This document shows positions 16,611 to 24,950 of a stretch of DNA of 64,000 nucleotides, in pieces (the first letter of the stretch is position 1; each line of letters starts with the position of its first letter). Both the position numbers and the translations under genes were made by a program. Below the pieces are notes generated by a model. It worked only from the letters and a program-made list of their open reading frames with translations, had not been told where the DNA came from and made no database searches. The stretch is taken from assembly GCF_017592825.1 (NCBI RefSeq), contig NZ_JAGFMD010000004.1, forward strand, positions 1 to 64,000, read 5' to 3'. The stretch comes from Roseivirga sp. E12. Its GTDB lineage: Bacteria > Bacteroidota > Bacteroidia > Cytophagales > Cyclobacteriaceae.

Positions 16611-18242
16611 ATGGCAACCGGATTTTTCAACGTGCCTACCCCTACCAATGAGCCTGTATTGGACTATGCTCCAGGGTCAAGGGAAAGGAAGGAATTACAA
16701 GCTGCTTTGGCCGAGGCCAGAGCACAACAAATTGATGTACCTATGTACATCGGTGATCAAGAAGTGACAACTAGCAATAAAGTTGCAATGTCTCCTCCAC
16801 ATGATCATCAGCATATTTTAGGACATTTTAATGAGGGAGATGCTTCGCATGTTGAAAGTGCTATTGATGCAGCCATGGCAGCTAAATCCGCATGGGCTGA
16901 CTTAAGCTGGGAACATAGAGCTTCAATCTTTTTGAAAGCAGCCGAATTGCTTGCAGGGCCATATAGGGCAAAGATTAATGCTGCAACAATGTTGGGTCAA
17001 TCAAAAAATGCTTATCAAGCCGAAATAGACGCGGCTTGTGAGTTTATTGATTTCTTAAGATTCAATGTGCAGTATATGACTGAGATTTATGCTCAGCAGC
17101 CTAACTCTTCAAAAGGTATTTGGAATCGCGTTGAGCAAAGACCACTGGAGGGATTCGTCTTTGCATTGACTCCTTTCAACTTTACTGCCATCGCGGGTAA
17201 CCTGCCAACTTCTGCTGCTATGATGGGTAACACCATTGTTTGGAAACCTTCAAACACTCAGATCTATTCTGCTAATGTGTTGATGCAAGTTTTCAAAGAA
17301 GCGGGTGTTCCTGATGGTGTAATTAACTTGGTTTATGTTTCAGGACCAGTTGCCGGTGATGTGATCTTCAACCACAAGGATTTCGGTGGTATCCACTTTA
17401 CAGGTAGCACAGGTGTATTCCAACACATTTGGAAGACTATCGGTGAGAACATTTATAAGTACAGATCTTATCCTCGAATTGTAGGCGAAACTGGAGGTAA
17501 GGACTTTATCATGGTCCACAGGTCTTCGGATGCCAAGGAAGTTGCGACAGCAATTTCGAGAGGTGCATTTGAGTACCAAGGACAGAAATGTTCGGCAGCC
17601 TCTAGGGCTTACATCCCGTCTAATCTTTGGGAAGATGTAAAGACTTACGTTCAGGCTGATCTGGCTACTTTCAAAATGGGTCCAACCGAAGATTTTACAA
17701 ACTTTGTCAATGCGGTGATTGATGAAAAGTCATTTGACAACATTGCCAGGTACATTGATAATGCTAAGGCAAGCTCTGATGTGGAGGTTATTGCGGGAGG
17801 CAATTATGACAAATCTAAGGGCTACTTCGTTGAGCCGACTGTTTTGTTGACAAAGGATCCTAAATACACAACAATGTGCGAAGAGATCTTCGGTCCTGTA
17901 ATTACAATCTATGTGTATGATGAGAATGAGTTCGAGTCAACTTTAGCATTGCTTGACGATACCTCTCCGTATGCATTGACGGGTTCGATTTTCGGTAGAG
18001 ATCGTTACGCTGTAGAATTGGCGACTAAGAGATTAGAGCAGTCTGCGGGTAACTTCTATATCAATGATAAACCGACAGGTGCGGTAGTTGGTCAGCAGCC
18101 ATTTGGTGGTGCCAGAGGTTCTGGAACTAATGATAAGGCAGGATCAATGATTAACCTTTTGCGTTGGGTGTCACCAAGAACGATCAAGGAGACCTTCGTT
18201 CCACCAACAGACTATAGATATCCTTTCTTAGGAGAAGATTAA
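16611..18242 (+). CDS. pruA: L-glutamate gamma-semialdehyde (P5C) dehydrogenase
   Basis: NAD-dependent oxidation of glutamate-5-semialdehyde to glutamate, the second step of proline breakdown. The 543 aa length matches stand-alone PruA. Catalytic Cys327 lies in YQGQKCSA and the general-base Glu293 in VGETGGKDF. LTPFNFTAIAGN and WKPSNTQ belong to the cofactor-binding part, and EEIFGPV and QQPFGGARGSGTNDK are typical C-terminal motifs. No proline dehydrogenase gene is adjacent. It has its own promoter and terminator; the dyad at the -7 box may confer control. Confidence 0.92.
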   Translation: MATGFFNVPTPTNEPVLDYAPGSRERKELQAALAEARAQQIDVPMYIGDQEVTTSNKVAMSPPHDHQHILGHFNEGDASHVESAIDAAMAAKSAWADLSWEHRASIFLKAAELLAGPYRAKINAATMLGQSKNAYQAEIDAACEFIDFLRFNVQYMTEIYAQQPNSSKGIWNRVEQRPLEGFVFALTPFNFTAIAGNLPTSAAMMGNTIVWKPSNTQIYSANVLMQVFKEAGVPDGVINLVYVSGPVAGDVIFNHKDFGGIHFTGSTGVFQHIWKTIGENIYKYRSYPRIVGETGGKDFIMVHRSSDAKEVATAISRGAFEYQGQKCSAASRAYIPSNLWEDVKTYVQADLATFKMGPTEDFTNFVNAVIDEKSFDNIARYIDNAKASSDVEVIAGGNYDKSKGYFVEPTVLLTKDPKYTTMCEEIFGPVITIYVYDENEFESTLALLDDTSPYALTGSIFGRDRYAVELATKRLEQSAGNFYINDKPTGAVVGQQPFGGARGSGTNDKAGSMINLLRWVSPRTIKETFVPPTDYRYPFLGED

Positions 18243-18245
18243 TTG

Positions 18246-18273
18246 AAAGCCCCGCTAGTCGGGGCTTTTTTTA
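18246..18273 (+). terminator. rho-independent terminator of pruA
   Basis: AAAGCCCCG, loop CTAGT, CGGGGCTTT and a T-run directly follow the pruA stop codon. Confidence 0.9.
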
Positions 18274-18279
18274 TATTTG
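18272..18279 (+). promoter_or_regulatory. -7 element TATATTTG just before the DUF1569 start codon
   Basis: This perfect TAnnTTTG sits 5 nt before ATG 18285, inside the end of the pruA terminator. A start site at the usual distance would fall on the ATG, implying a leaderless message. No TTG is at the right spacing. Confidence 0.35.
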
Positions 18280-18284
18280 AAAAT

Positions 18285-18767
18285 ATGGAAGAAAACTTAG
18301 CAGCCATAGAATCTTTCTTTCTGGAAGAAGTACCATTAATACTCGAGAAGCTGACGGAAGACAAGCAACCAGTGTGGGGTTTGATGACCCCTCAACATAT
18401 GCTAGAGCACCTTATAGTCACTTATAAGATGTCTATCGGAAGAATTAAGATTCCGGTGGTTTCCAAAGAAGAGGACTTCCTTCGACTGAAGGCCTACTTG
18501 ATGAAAGACAGCCCAATGAGGCGCTCAGTTCCTTCTCCGACAGGCAAGAATGAATTGCAGCCTTTAAGGTCGGCCAGTTTGGATGAGGCAAGGGCCAAAT
18601 TGATCACAGAAACGGAGAGCTTTTTGAGTTATATGAAAGCTAATCCGAATGCTGTAGCCAATCACCCTTACGGTGGGCCGATGACGGCCAATGAATGGCT
18701 TTGCTTTCATCGTAAGCATTTCAAGCATCATTTTATCCAGTTTGGTCTGATTCCCGATTATGAGTAA
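18285..18767 (+). CDS. DUF1569 (DinB-like four-helix) protein (160 aa)
   Basis: Cytoplasmic four-helix protein of the DinB/YfiT superfamily, DUF1569 type. Potential metal-binding histidines occur in MTPQHMLEHL near the N-terminus and in NEWLCFHRKHFKHHFIQFGL at the C-terminus. The frame is open further upstream through the pruA terminator, but the start MEENLAAIE at 18285 is the only sensible one. It overlaps the PaaI-type gene by 8 nt (ATGAGTAA). The function is unknown; DinB relatives include thiol transferases. Confidence 0.7.
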   Translation: MEENLAAIESFFLEEVPLILEKLTEDKQPVWGLMTPQHMLEHLIVTYKMSIGRIKIPVVSKEEDFLRLKAYLMKDSPMRRSVPSPTGKNELQPLRSASLDEARAKLITETESFLSYMKANPNAVANHPYGGPMTANEWLCFHRKHFKHHFIQFGLIPDYE

Positions 18768-19194
18768 GGCCCATTATGATCGCTTAGAACAGATGTTTCA
18801 TTCTGCCCCCATTCAGAATATGTTGATTGGAGCCGAAATGAGTGTTGAAGAAAGGAAAGCGATCTACTCTTTAAATATCTCAAAAGACTACTTTCATGCT
18901 GCTGAGGCCCTGCATGGGGCCATCTATTTCAAACTCCTTGACGATGCTGCTTACTTTGCTGCTGCCTCTATTGAGTCCACCTACTTTCTATTGACCAAAT
19001 CATATACTATTCACTTCAAAAGACCAGTAGAAGTAGATCAACTGACTGCGACAGGGGAGGTAGTGTCAGAAAATGAGAAGGAGATTGTCTCGATGTCAAG
19101 GATTGTGAATAGTGCTGGAAAGATTGTCGCTGAAGGAGAGGGCCTGTTTGTAAGGAGCAGGAAATTACTAGTGGATCAGGTTGGCTATCGCTAA
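18760..19194 (+). CDS. PaaI-family hotdog thioesterase (144 aa)
   Basis: Single hotdog-fold domain of the acyl-CoA thioesterase PaaI/YiiD type. The central helix region contains ALHGAIYFKLLDDAAYFAAAS with the expected Gly and Asp, followed by TKSYTIHFKRPVEVDQLTATG on the beta-sheet. It probably hydrolyses an acyl-CoA; the chain preference cannot be read. It is translationally coupled to the DUF1569 gene. No phenylacetate catabolic genes are nearby, so a paa role is not supported. Confidence 0.75.
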   Translation: MSKAHYDRLEQMFHSAPIQNMLIGAEMSVEERKAIYSLNISKDYFHAAEALHGAIYFKLLDDAAYFAAASIESTYFLLTKSYTIHFKRPVEVDQLTATGEVVSENEKEIVSMSRIVNSAGKIVAEGEGLFVRSRKLLVDQVGYR

Positions 19195-19308
19195 ACCTTC
19201 TAATTTTCCATTTAGACTTTCATGTCAACCTCTCAGGTGTGGGGTGTAACTTTTTGCTCGGGAATAAGTCTTTAATAAGAACACTTATCAAATCAAACCA
19301 CGGTCAAA

Positions 19309-19812
19309 ATGAAAAAACTCATCACAGCATTACTGTTAGTAGCGGTCTGCATATCTGTGCAGGCGCAAAAAAAGGTGAAAGAAAAAGACATTCTTGGAGA
19401 ATGGGATCTTGTTATAGACATTGATCATGTCAAAGACGAAGTTGAGGAAGAACTAGAAGAGGAAGAGTTCTGGTTAGCCAGAAGCTTCGCAAAAAGCGTG
19501 AGCAACTTTGCATTGGATATTGTCGAAAGCATTGATGTCCGTTTCGATTTCAGAGAAGATGGCGAGGTGAAAATCAGCGTTAAGGTCTTCGGAGAAAGAG
19601 AAACTGAATGGGCAGAATGGTATATCAATGACGATGGAGAGCTAGTCATCGAAGATGAAGACGATGACAGACGCAGAAGAGGTCGCAGATTTTCAATGGG
19701 ATACTCTAACGATCACGATGTCTGGCTTCTCGATGATGATAAGCTACAATCATACGACAAGGATCGAAGAGGAAGACTTGAGCGACAAGAAGTTTATCTA
19801 AAGAGGAGATAG
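19309..19812 (+). CDS. secreted acidic lipocalin-like protein (167 aa)
   Basis: The signal peptide is ITALLLVAVCISVQAQ. The mature part begins KEKDILGEWDLVIDID, resembling the GxW start of lipocalin-like domains in Bacteroidota. It has Glu/Asp-rich stretches (EVEEELEEEE and EDEDDDRRRR) and ends in a basic EVYLKRR. The function is unknown. It converges on the DUF4407 gene across a bidirectional terminator. Confidence 0.55.
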   Translation: MKKLITALLLVAVCISVQAQKKVKEKDILGEWDLVIDIDHVKDEVEEELEEEEFWLARSFAKSVSNFALDIVESIDVRFDFREDGEVKISVKVFGERETEWAEWYINDDGELVIEDEDDDRRRRGRRFSMGYSNDHDVWLLDDDKLQSYDKDRRGRLERQEVYLKRR

Positions 19813-19853
19813 CTAAATTCACATAGCCCTGATTCAATTTCAGAGCTTGAAAC

Positions 19854-19882
19854 AAAAAGCCCCGATTCATCGGGGTTTTTTG
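19854..19882. terminator. bidirectional terminator between convergent genes
   Basis: CCCCGA/TCGGGG arms around TTCA are flanked by AAAAAG and TTTTTT, so the hairpin works in both directions. Confidence 0.85.
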
Positions 19883-19883
19883 T

Positions 19884-20891
19884 TTATCCATTAATCAAGT
19901 ATTTGAGTTTTTCATGTGTCGAATGATTCATCTCTGCGATCTTCTCTAAGTTGTGGTTTTTAAAGAAGTGCTCCCTGATTTCTAGCAGTTCGTCATATGG
20001 CCCCCGTGGTGCGATTAGCTTCACAATGATAGGCGTACATTCCAACATCACAAACAACAGGAGTATGAAGATATTGGCTAGATAAATAGCTCGGTTTTCT
20101 TCGCCCAATACTCTGAGGGCTTCTAGTTGAGCTGCCATTCCATTCCATGGGTTCCTTTTGATTTGTTCCAGTTCGGTAGTCTTCTGAGACATGAGCGCAT
20201 TGTACTCAACTTCTTTTGCAGCTATGATTGATCGGTTTTCATTTGATACAAGGTCTAGTTCCTTTTGTGCTTGATCAGCATCGGCTTTCTTGAGTTGGTA
20301 GATCGGGCCAGCACTGCGTCTCATGGAGCCACCAGTTCCATCAGCTTCGGCTCTGGCCGCAGCTGCCAATTGGTTTCGAGTAATTGTTTTATCGGCAATC
20401 TCCCCTTTGAGAGTGCTTATTTGGTTCTGTAAGGCATTGCTCTCTGTAGTGTATCGCTTCTCTATTTCGGAGATTTCATTCTGATAAATCTGTTCTTCCA
20501 GTACTACAAGCTTACGATCAATTTCTTTAGAGAATATGCGCAATTCAAGGGGCTTAGAAATGACAATGGCTAGCATAACGGCCAACAGCATTCTAGGTGA
20601 TGCGATAATGATTTCCTTGAACCAGCCACCTTGCTTCTTTCGCATGGTTGACACAATAAAGCGATCTAGGTTGAAAATGATTGTTCCCCATACTAAACCG
20701 AAGACGGCTGCCCAATAAGGATTTTCAAAGACTGTGAAGAAGGCATAGCCACCGGAAAGGGCGGCCAGTATTCCTGTAAAAAAAACTGCCGCACCCATAC
20801 CGGTATACTTTGAAGCATCCGTAGGGCAGCGTTTTAGTAGTGAGATGTTGGCTCCAGAACAGAACCAGAAAAATTCTTTGAGTGACTGCAT
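19884..20891 (-). CDS. DUF4407 membrane protein (335 aa)
   Basis: Integral membrane protein matching DUF4407. N-terminal FFWFCSGANISLLKRCPTDA precedes TM1 (about 32-52), followed by TM2 (about 58-78) with NLDRFIVSTMRKK, TM3 (about 94-110), a long periplasmic or cytoplasmic coiled-coil segment (about 120-240, rich in Glu, Gln and Lys) and a last TM (about 262-280, IFILLLFVMLECTPIIVKL). The function is unknown in the literature as I know it. A GC-rich dyad CCGCCCTTGGCGG lies at 20908-20920 just upstream. Confidence 0.8.
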   Translation of the reverse strand: MQSLKEFFWFCSGANISLLKRCPTDASKYTGMGAAVFFTGILAALSGGYAFFTVFENPYWAAVFGLVWGTIIFNLDRFIVSTMRKKQGGWFKEIIIASPRMLLAVMLAIVISKPLELRIFSKEIDRKLVVLEEQIYQNEISEIEKRYTTESNALQNQISTLKGEIADKTITRNQLAAAARAEADGTGGSMRRSAGPIYQLKKADADQAQKELDLVSNENRSIIAAKEVEYNALMSQKTTELEQIKRNPWNGMAAQLEALRVLGEENRAIYLANIFILLLFVMLECTPIIVKLIAPRGPYDELLEIREHFFKNHNLEKIAEMNHSTHEKLKYLING

Positions 20892-21087
20892 GACATTTTG
20901 AGTTTATCCGCCCTTGGCGGGTTGAGCCTTTGGGCGATACCCCATATGACAGAAGCCAGGTGGAATATGTTACAAAGGTTGTGGTAGTGGGTAGAACGAG
21001 ACCAATATCAATATGTTGTGTAGGATAGTACCTTTTTATACATAGTACCAATATCTGGCCTTAAACGGGCTCTAACCGGTTAGGAAA

Positions 21088-22464
21088 TTACAATCCGTAC
21101 TGATCGATGAGATAGATAATTGATGCCATGGCTGCAGCGCCTAATTCCAGCTCTCGTTGGTTCACAACTTCGAAGTTATCGATGCCTGTGTGGTGGTATT
21201 TGAAATAGCGTTGACTATCTGGTAGGTAGCCTATTGTCGGGACATCTTGTGTTCTTAAGGGGCTGATATCGGCACCGCCACCGCCTCTTTTGAATTGATG
21301 AATGTTGTATGGCTCAAAGAGAGGTTTCCAGCTTAATAGCTTATCCTGTTGGGCTTTTGTGCCAGAAATGCCAAAGCCGATAGGTAGAAAACCTCCTCTG
21401 TCAGACTCCATGGCCGCAATGTGATGCTCATTCTTTTCAGCAGCAATGGCTGCATACTTGCGTCCTCCCATCAAGCCATTCTCTTCGTTCATGAACATCA
21501 CTGCTCGAATGGTCCTTTTAGGTTGGTAATTCATGGCTTTCATAATACGAAGCACCTCTATCGATTGTACACAGCCTGCACCATCGTCATGAGCTCCTTC
21601 AGCCAAGTCCCATGAATCGAGATGTCCTCCAACTGCTATTATTTCTTCTGGCTTTTCAGAACCTCTGATTTCACCCACTACATTATAAGAGAGTACATCG
21701 GGTAACATCTCGCAATGCGTCTCAAAATAGAATTTTAGGTCTGTATCGTCTTTGAGTAGTCCACTAAGCATGTCCGCATCATTGGTGCTAATGGCAACAG
21801 CGGGTATTTTCGGGATATTAAGTCCATATCTCGTGCCTCCAGTATGGGGCACGTCATCGCTAAAAGAGCTAAGCGACCTTACTAAAACTCCAATAGCTCC
21901 ATACTTGGCGGCTTCTGAAGGGCCGGCTCCTCTTTGGTTGGAAGCTCCACTATAAGCTGAGAAGGTGTCCATCAATTTAGCATCCATTGGACGGTTAAAG
22001 AAGACAATCTTTCCTTGTATTTGAGCTTTTCCGAGTTTGGCTAGCTCCTGAAAGTCCTGCACCTCAATGATGTTTCCCAATACACCGGCAGCACCAGAAC
22101 CGACTGAATTTCCTAAGGCCACTACATTTACATTGACAGCTCCAAGTTTCTTTGAGTTGACTATGCGACCAACTTCCTTTTTACCCCTAACCCAATGAGG
22201 CACCATAACCGGCTGTAAGTAAACGGTATCAAAGCCATAAGCAATCATTTGCTGTCTGCTCCACTCCACAGCGGCAGCAGCCTGAGGCGATCCGCTCAAA
22301 CGTCCGCCAATGTTTTTGGTGAGGTGCCTCAGCATTTCATAACTCTCACCCTTTTCTAAAGCTTCATCAAAGATTTTTCGAATTTGAATTTCATCCTGAT
22401 CGGTTTGAGCCAAAGATGAAAATGCTGTCACAGCGACAAGAAGAAAGGAGAGTAAATACTTCAT
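21088..22464 (-). CDS. M28-family exported peptidase (458 aa)
   Basis: Zinc aminopeptidase or carboxypeptidase-Q-like enzyme. The signal peptide ends at SLAQ (about 19). A PA-like insert occupies about 120-260. The catalytic metal motifs are GGHLDSWDLAEGAHDDGAG (His, Asp pair, about 285-303) and MNEENGLMGGRKYA (Glu general base and ligand), with a late His in YHHTGIDN. It probably trims peptides in the periplasm. It is the last gene of a minus-strand run after lepB and the DUF3299-like gene, with 30 nt before its ATG. Confidence 0.85.
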   Translation of the reverse strand: MKYLLSFLLVAVTAFSSLAQTDQDEIQIRKIFDEALEKGESYEMLRHLTKNIGGRLSGSPQAAAAVEWSRQQMIAYGFDTVYLQPVMVPHWVRGKKEVGRIVNSKKLGAVNVNVVALGNSVGSGAAGVLGNIIEVQDFQELAKLGKAQIQGKIVFFNRPMDAKLMDTFSAYSGASNQRGAGPSEAAKYGAIGVLVRSLSSFSDDVPHTGGTRYGLNIPKIPAVAISTNDADMLSGLLKDDTDLKFYFETHCEMLPDVLSYNVVGEIRGSEKPEEIIAVGGHLDSWDLAEGAHDDGAGCVQSIEVLRIMKAMNYQPKRTIRAVMFMNEENGLMGGRKYAAIAAEKNEHHIAAMESDRGGFLPIGFGISGTKAQQDKLLSWKPLFEPYNIHQFKRGGGGADISPLRTQDVPTIGYLPDSQRYFKYHHTGIDNFEVVNQRELELGAAAMASIIYLIDQYGL

Positions 22465-22494
22465 GACTTTATATTTTATACCGTCAAAGACCGA

Positions 22495-22929
22495 CTAATC
22501 GATCAATTCTGCTTTCTGCAGAATGTACATCAATTTCATTGGGTCATCAGGGTTGATGTTCAAAGTGCCTTTGACCTTAATTCTTTTTTCGGTGAATTTG
22601 ATATTCTTTTCTGAGAAGACTTCTACCACAGTTTCTGGGCCTGCACCACCACAGAAGAAACAGTTGGCAAAGGGAAGTGCCGAGAGCACAAAGTAGTTTT
22701 CACCACGAAGCTCGTCTAATGGAATCATCCATCCCTCTAAGGTAATTTCCTTGCCATTTAAGGCTTTTACATCATCGCTGAAGGTCGGGAAGTCTATTTC
22801 ATAGTTCAGCACTTCGTCAAATCGTTTTTCAATTTGAACCTTGGACAGGACATTCCATGTGCTTTTGTTTTGAGCAAAAGAGGCAGCGCTTGCTGATAGA
22901 ATAATGATTATGGTCAGAAAGTGTTTCAG
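22495..22929 (-). CDS. exported DUF3299-like protein, copy 1, probable CTG start (144 aa)
   Basis: The obvious open frame begins at GTG 22812, but in-frame upstream codons encode a textbook signal peptide, KHFLTIIIILSASAASFAQ, that no ATG, GTG or TTG precedes. The best start is CTG at 22929, three bases after the lepB stop. The mature domain has VLNYEIDFPTFSDDVKALNG, EGWMIPLDE and the motif NCFFCGGAGPET, shared with the paralogue at 26201. It is related to the DUF3299 family, of unknown role but linked to metal ABC transporters. If CTG is not used, a truncated cytoplasmic product would result. Confidence 0.6.
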   Translation of the reverse strand: MKHFLTIIIILSASAASFAQNKSTWNVLSKVQIEKRFDEVLNYEIDFPTFSDDVKALNGKEITLEGWMIPLDELRGENYFVLSALPFANCFFCGGAGPETVVEVFSEKNIKFTEKRIKVKGTLNINPDDPMKLMYILQKAELID

Positions 22930-22931
22930 AG

Positions 22932-24131
22932 CTATTTGATCAAATCTAAAATCCTGTTGAACCTGATATTTTGGAAGAAGCCAGTATTAGGGTCAGTTCG
23001 ATCCATCGACCAGAAAATAAACAATGGCTTGCCTACAATATGATCATAAGGAACAAGGCCCCATGTTCTAGAATCAGCCGAGTTATGGCGATTGTCACCA
23101 ATCATGAAATAGTAACCCTGCTTGAAAGTATAAGTCTCAATTTTTTCTCCCTCAATAAATACTTCTTCCCCTCTAATTTCTACATCATCATTGTGTTCAT
23201 AGAATTGAATCGCACGCCCATATAAATCTATGTTTCTTGGTGTTAATTCTATTTCCATGCCTTTCGAAGGCATTTTTAGAGGGCCAAAATTGTCAATCGT
23301 CCAGTCAAACCTTGTATTGATTGAATTAGAGAAGTTACTACTCCCGTCATAGTTAGTGGAAATTGGATAGACGGGAGGTCCAGAGCCTTTAGGATGAAAT
23401 ATCTCTTCTACACTTTCTATAAAATTATACTCCGCCAGCTTATCCGCCTTTTCTCGGGTGGTGTGAAATTCAAAACCGATTTTACCATTATAGCTGTTAT
23501 TTGGTAAAGCGTTAGTTGCGTAAGTATCAAAAGGATTCTTATCTGTGTAATCAGTAATTCCAATCTCTCTTAAATACCTTTGATGCACACCTTTAGGAGT
23601 CTCAGCCAAATAACTTGTCAACATACCAGGGGTATTTTCGGCAGGCTCTCCATTAACATAAACCTGTTTATTTCTTACTTCGAAAACATCACCTGGTGTC
23701 GCCATACATCTCTTTACATAAAAAGTTTTTATGTCTAAGGGGTATTGAGTGTCCGGTGGATAATTAAAAACAACAGGTTCACCTACGCGAGGGTCTCTTA
23801 AACCAGGAAGCCTAAAACTCGGTGCTTGAATAATATCGCTATAAGAAGGAATATCGGTACCCCAGAACTTTTGATGTGCTAGTGGAAATTGAATCAAAGT
23901 GGTTGGAGTCCTAGGTCCAAAATGTACTTTACTCACAAAGAGGTGATCACCGATCAGCATGGAGTTTTCCATTGAACCTGTAGGTATAGCATAAGCTTCA
24001 ATGAACAAACCGCGGATAATGGTTACAGCGATCAGCGCAAATAGAATATCATTAGCTAACTCTCTGAAGAAACTCCTCTTGACTTTCGGTTGTTTTTCGG
24101 CTTTCTTTTTTCGCTTTAAGAAGTCGAGCAT
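22932..24131 (-). CDS. lepB: signal peptidase I
   Basis: Membrane serine protease that cleaves signal peptides after Sec export. There is one N-terminal TM (about 29-45, ILFALIAVTIIRGLFIEAYAI). Catalytic Ser53 is in PTGSMENSM and catalytic Lys140 in FYVKRCMATPGD. Box E is GDNRHNSADSR near 345. The 399 aa length with a long insert between 160 and 310 is typical of Bacteroidota signal peptidases. The downstream gene for an exported DUF3299-like protein begins within 3 nt of its stop. Confidence 0.92.
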   Translation of the reverse strand: MLDFLKRKKKAEKQPKVKRSFFRELANDILFALIAVTIIRGLFIEAYAIPTGSMENSMLIGDHLFVSKVHFGPRTPTTLIQFPLAHQKFWGTDIPSYSDIIQAPSFRLPGLRDPRVGEPVVFNYPPDTQYPLDIKTFYVKRCMATPGDVFEVRNKQVYVNGEPAENTPGMLTSYLAETPKGVHQRYLREIGITDYTDKNPFDTYATNALPNNSYNGKIGFEFHTTREKADKLAEYNFIESVEEIFHPKGSGPPVYPISTNYDGSSNFSNSINTRFDWTIDNFGPLKMPSKGMEIELTPRNIDLYGRAIQFYEHNDDVEIRGEEVFIEGEKIETYTFKQGYYFMIGDNRHNSADSRTWGLVPYDHIVGKPLFIFWSMDRTDPNTGFFQNIRFNRILDLIK

Positions 24132-24269
24132 AAATAGATTTTTAGGCTTTACGTAAGCAGTAAAGGTATTATTAATTTGTCAAAAAACTGATGTGTAAAA
24201 GCTTTATAGATGATTTGATAACGGATAAAACATTTCACAGGTTTTCGGAATTCTATACGATCGGTTTTA

Positions 24270-24296
24270 TTAATTAGGATACCTTCCGTTAATTAG
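24270..24296 (+). promoter_or_regulatory. tandem TTAATTAG words before the ABC operon
   Basis: TTAATTAG occurs at 24270-24277 and 24289-24296, a 19-bp repeat period, 18 nt before the ATPase start codon. They could be operator half-sites or part of an AT-rich promoter. No TAnnTTTG match was found in this 183-bp divergent gap. Confidence 0.25.
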
Positions 24297-24314
24297 ATTT
24301 TCAATCGCAATCTC

Positions 24315-24950
24315 ATGATCAGTATTGATGGTTTAAGTTTCGGGTATTCCGATCAAAAAGTGCTTTCAATCCCGCAGATGGAGGTAAAGGAGGCTGAACA
24401 CCTGCTGATTCTAGGTAATTCCGGAAGCGGAAAAACCACCTTGCTCCATATTCTTGGAGGGCTACTTCAACCTAAGGAAGGGAAAGTGGTAATAGGAAAT
24501 ACAGATTTATATAGCCTTTCTGGTCATCAAAGAGATAAGTACCGCGGACAGAATATCGGACTCGTATTTCAAAAAGCTCACCTGATCAGTGCTTTGTCCG
24601 TGGGAGATAACTTACTACTAGCCCAGTACTTTTCTGGAACAGCTCAAGACAAGGGAAGGGTTTACGAAGTACTGGAAGAACTTAATTTAGGTCACAAAGC
24701 TGAAAAGAAGGTCAGGTCATTGAGTCAGGGAGAACAGCAACGGGTGACGATAGCTCGTGCATTGCTTAATAGACCAAGACTAATTTTAGCCGATGAACCA
24801 ACGGCAAGTCTGGATGATGATAATGCAAAGAAAGTAATTGAGCTTCTGAAATGTCAGGCAGAAAAGTATCAGGCATCACTCTTGATTGCTACACACGACC
24901 AACGTGTAAAAGAACAATTCGAACTTCAACTTAACCTCAGCGCATCATGA
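24315..24950 (+). CDS. ABC transporter ATP-binding protein, LolD/MacB type (211 aa)
   Basis: Cytoplasmic ATPase subunit. Walker A is GNSGSGKTT (about 35-43), the Q-loop is in VFQKAHLI, the signature is LSQGEQQR, Walker B is [12 protein letters not shown], and the switch His is in ATHDQRV. Its stop overlaps the permease ATG (ATGA), so one ATPase and one FtsX-type permease are made together. With the following DUF3299-like gene the set resembles the ZrgB-ZrgC-ZrgD part of the Vibrio zinc system (recalled, not checked). Lipoprotein or peptide export by a LolCDE/MacB-like machine is the alternative. Confidence 0.85.
   Translation: MISIDGLSFGYSDQKVLSIPQMEVKEAEHLLILGNSGSGKTTLLHILGGLLQPKEGKVVIGNTDLYSLSGHQRDKYRGQNIGLVFQKAHLISALSVGDNLLLAQYFSGTAQDKGRVYEVLEELNLGHKAEKKVRSLSQGEQQRVTIARALLNRPRLILADEPTASLDDDNAKKVIELLKCQAEKYQASLLIATHDQRVKEQFELQLNLSAS

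Noticed and set aside
18760-19194. Part of a phenylacetate degradation operon
   Set aside because: The PaaI-type thioesterase is the only paa-like gene here.
22495-22812. Cytoplasmic DUF3299-like protein from GTG 22812
   Set aside because: The upstream in-frame codons encode a clear signal peptide and the paralogue is exported, so the longer form is preferred.
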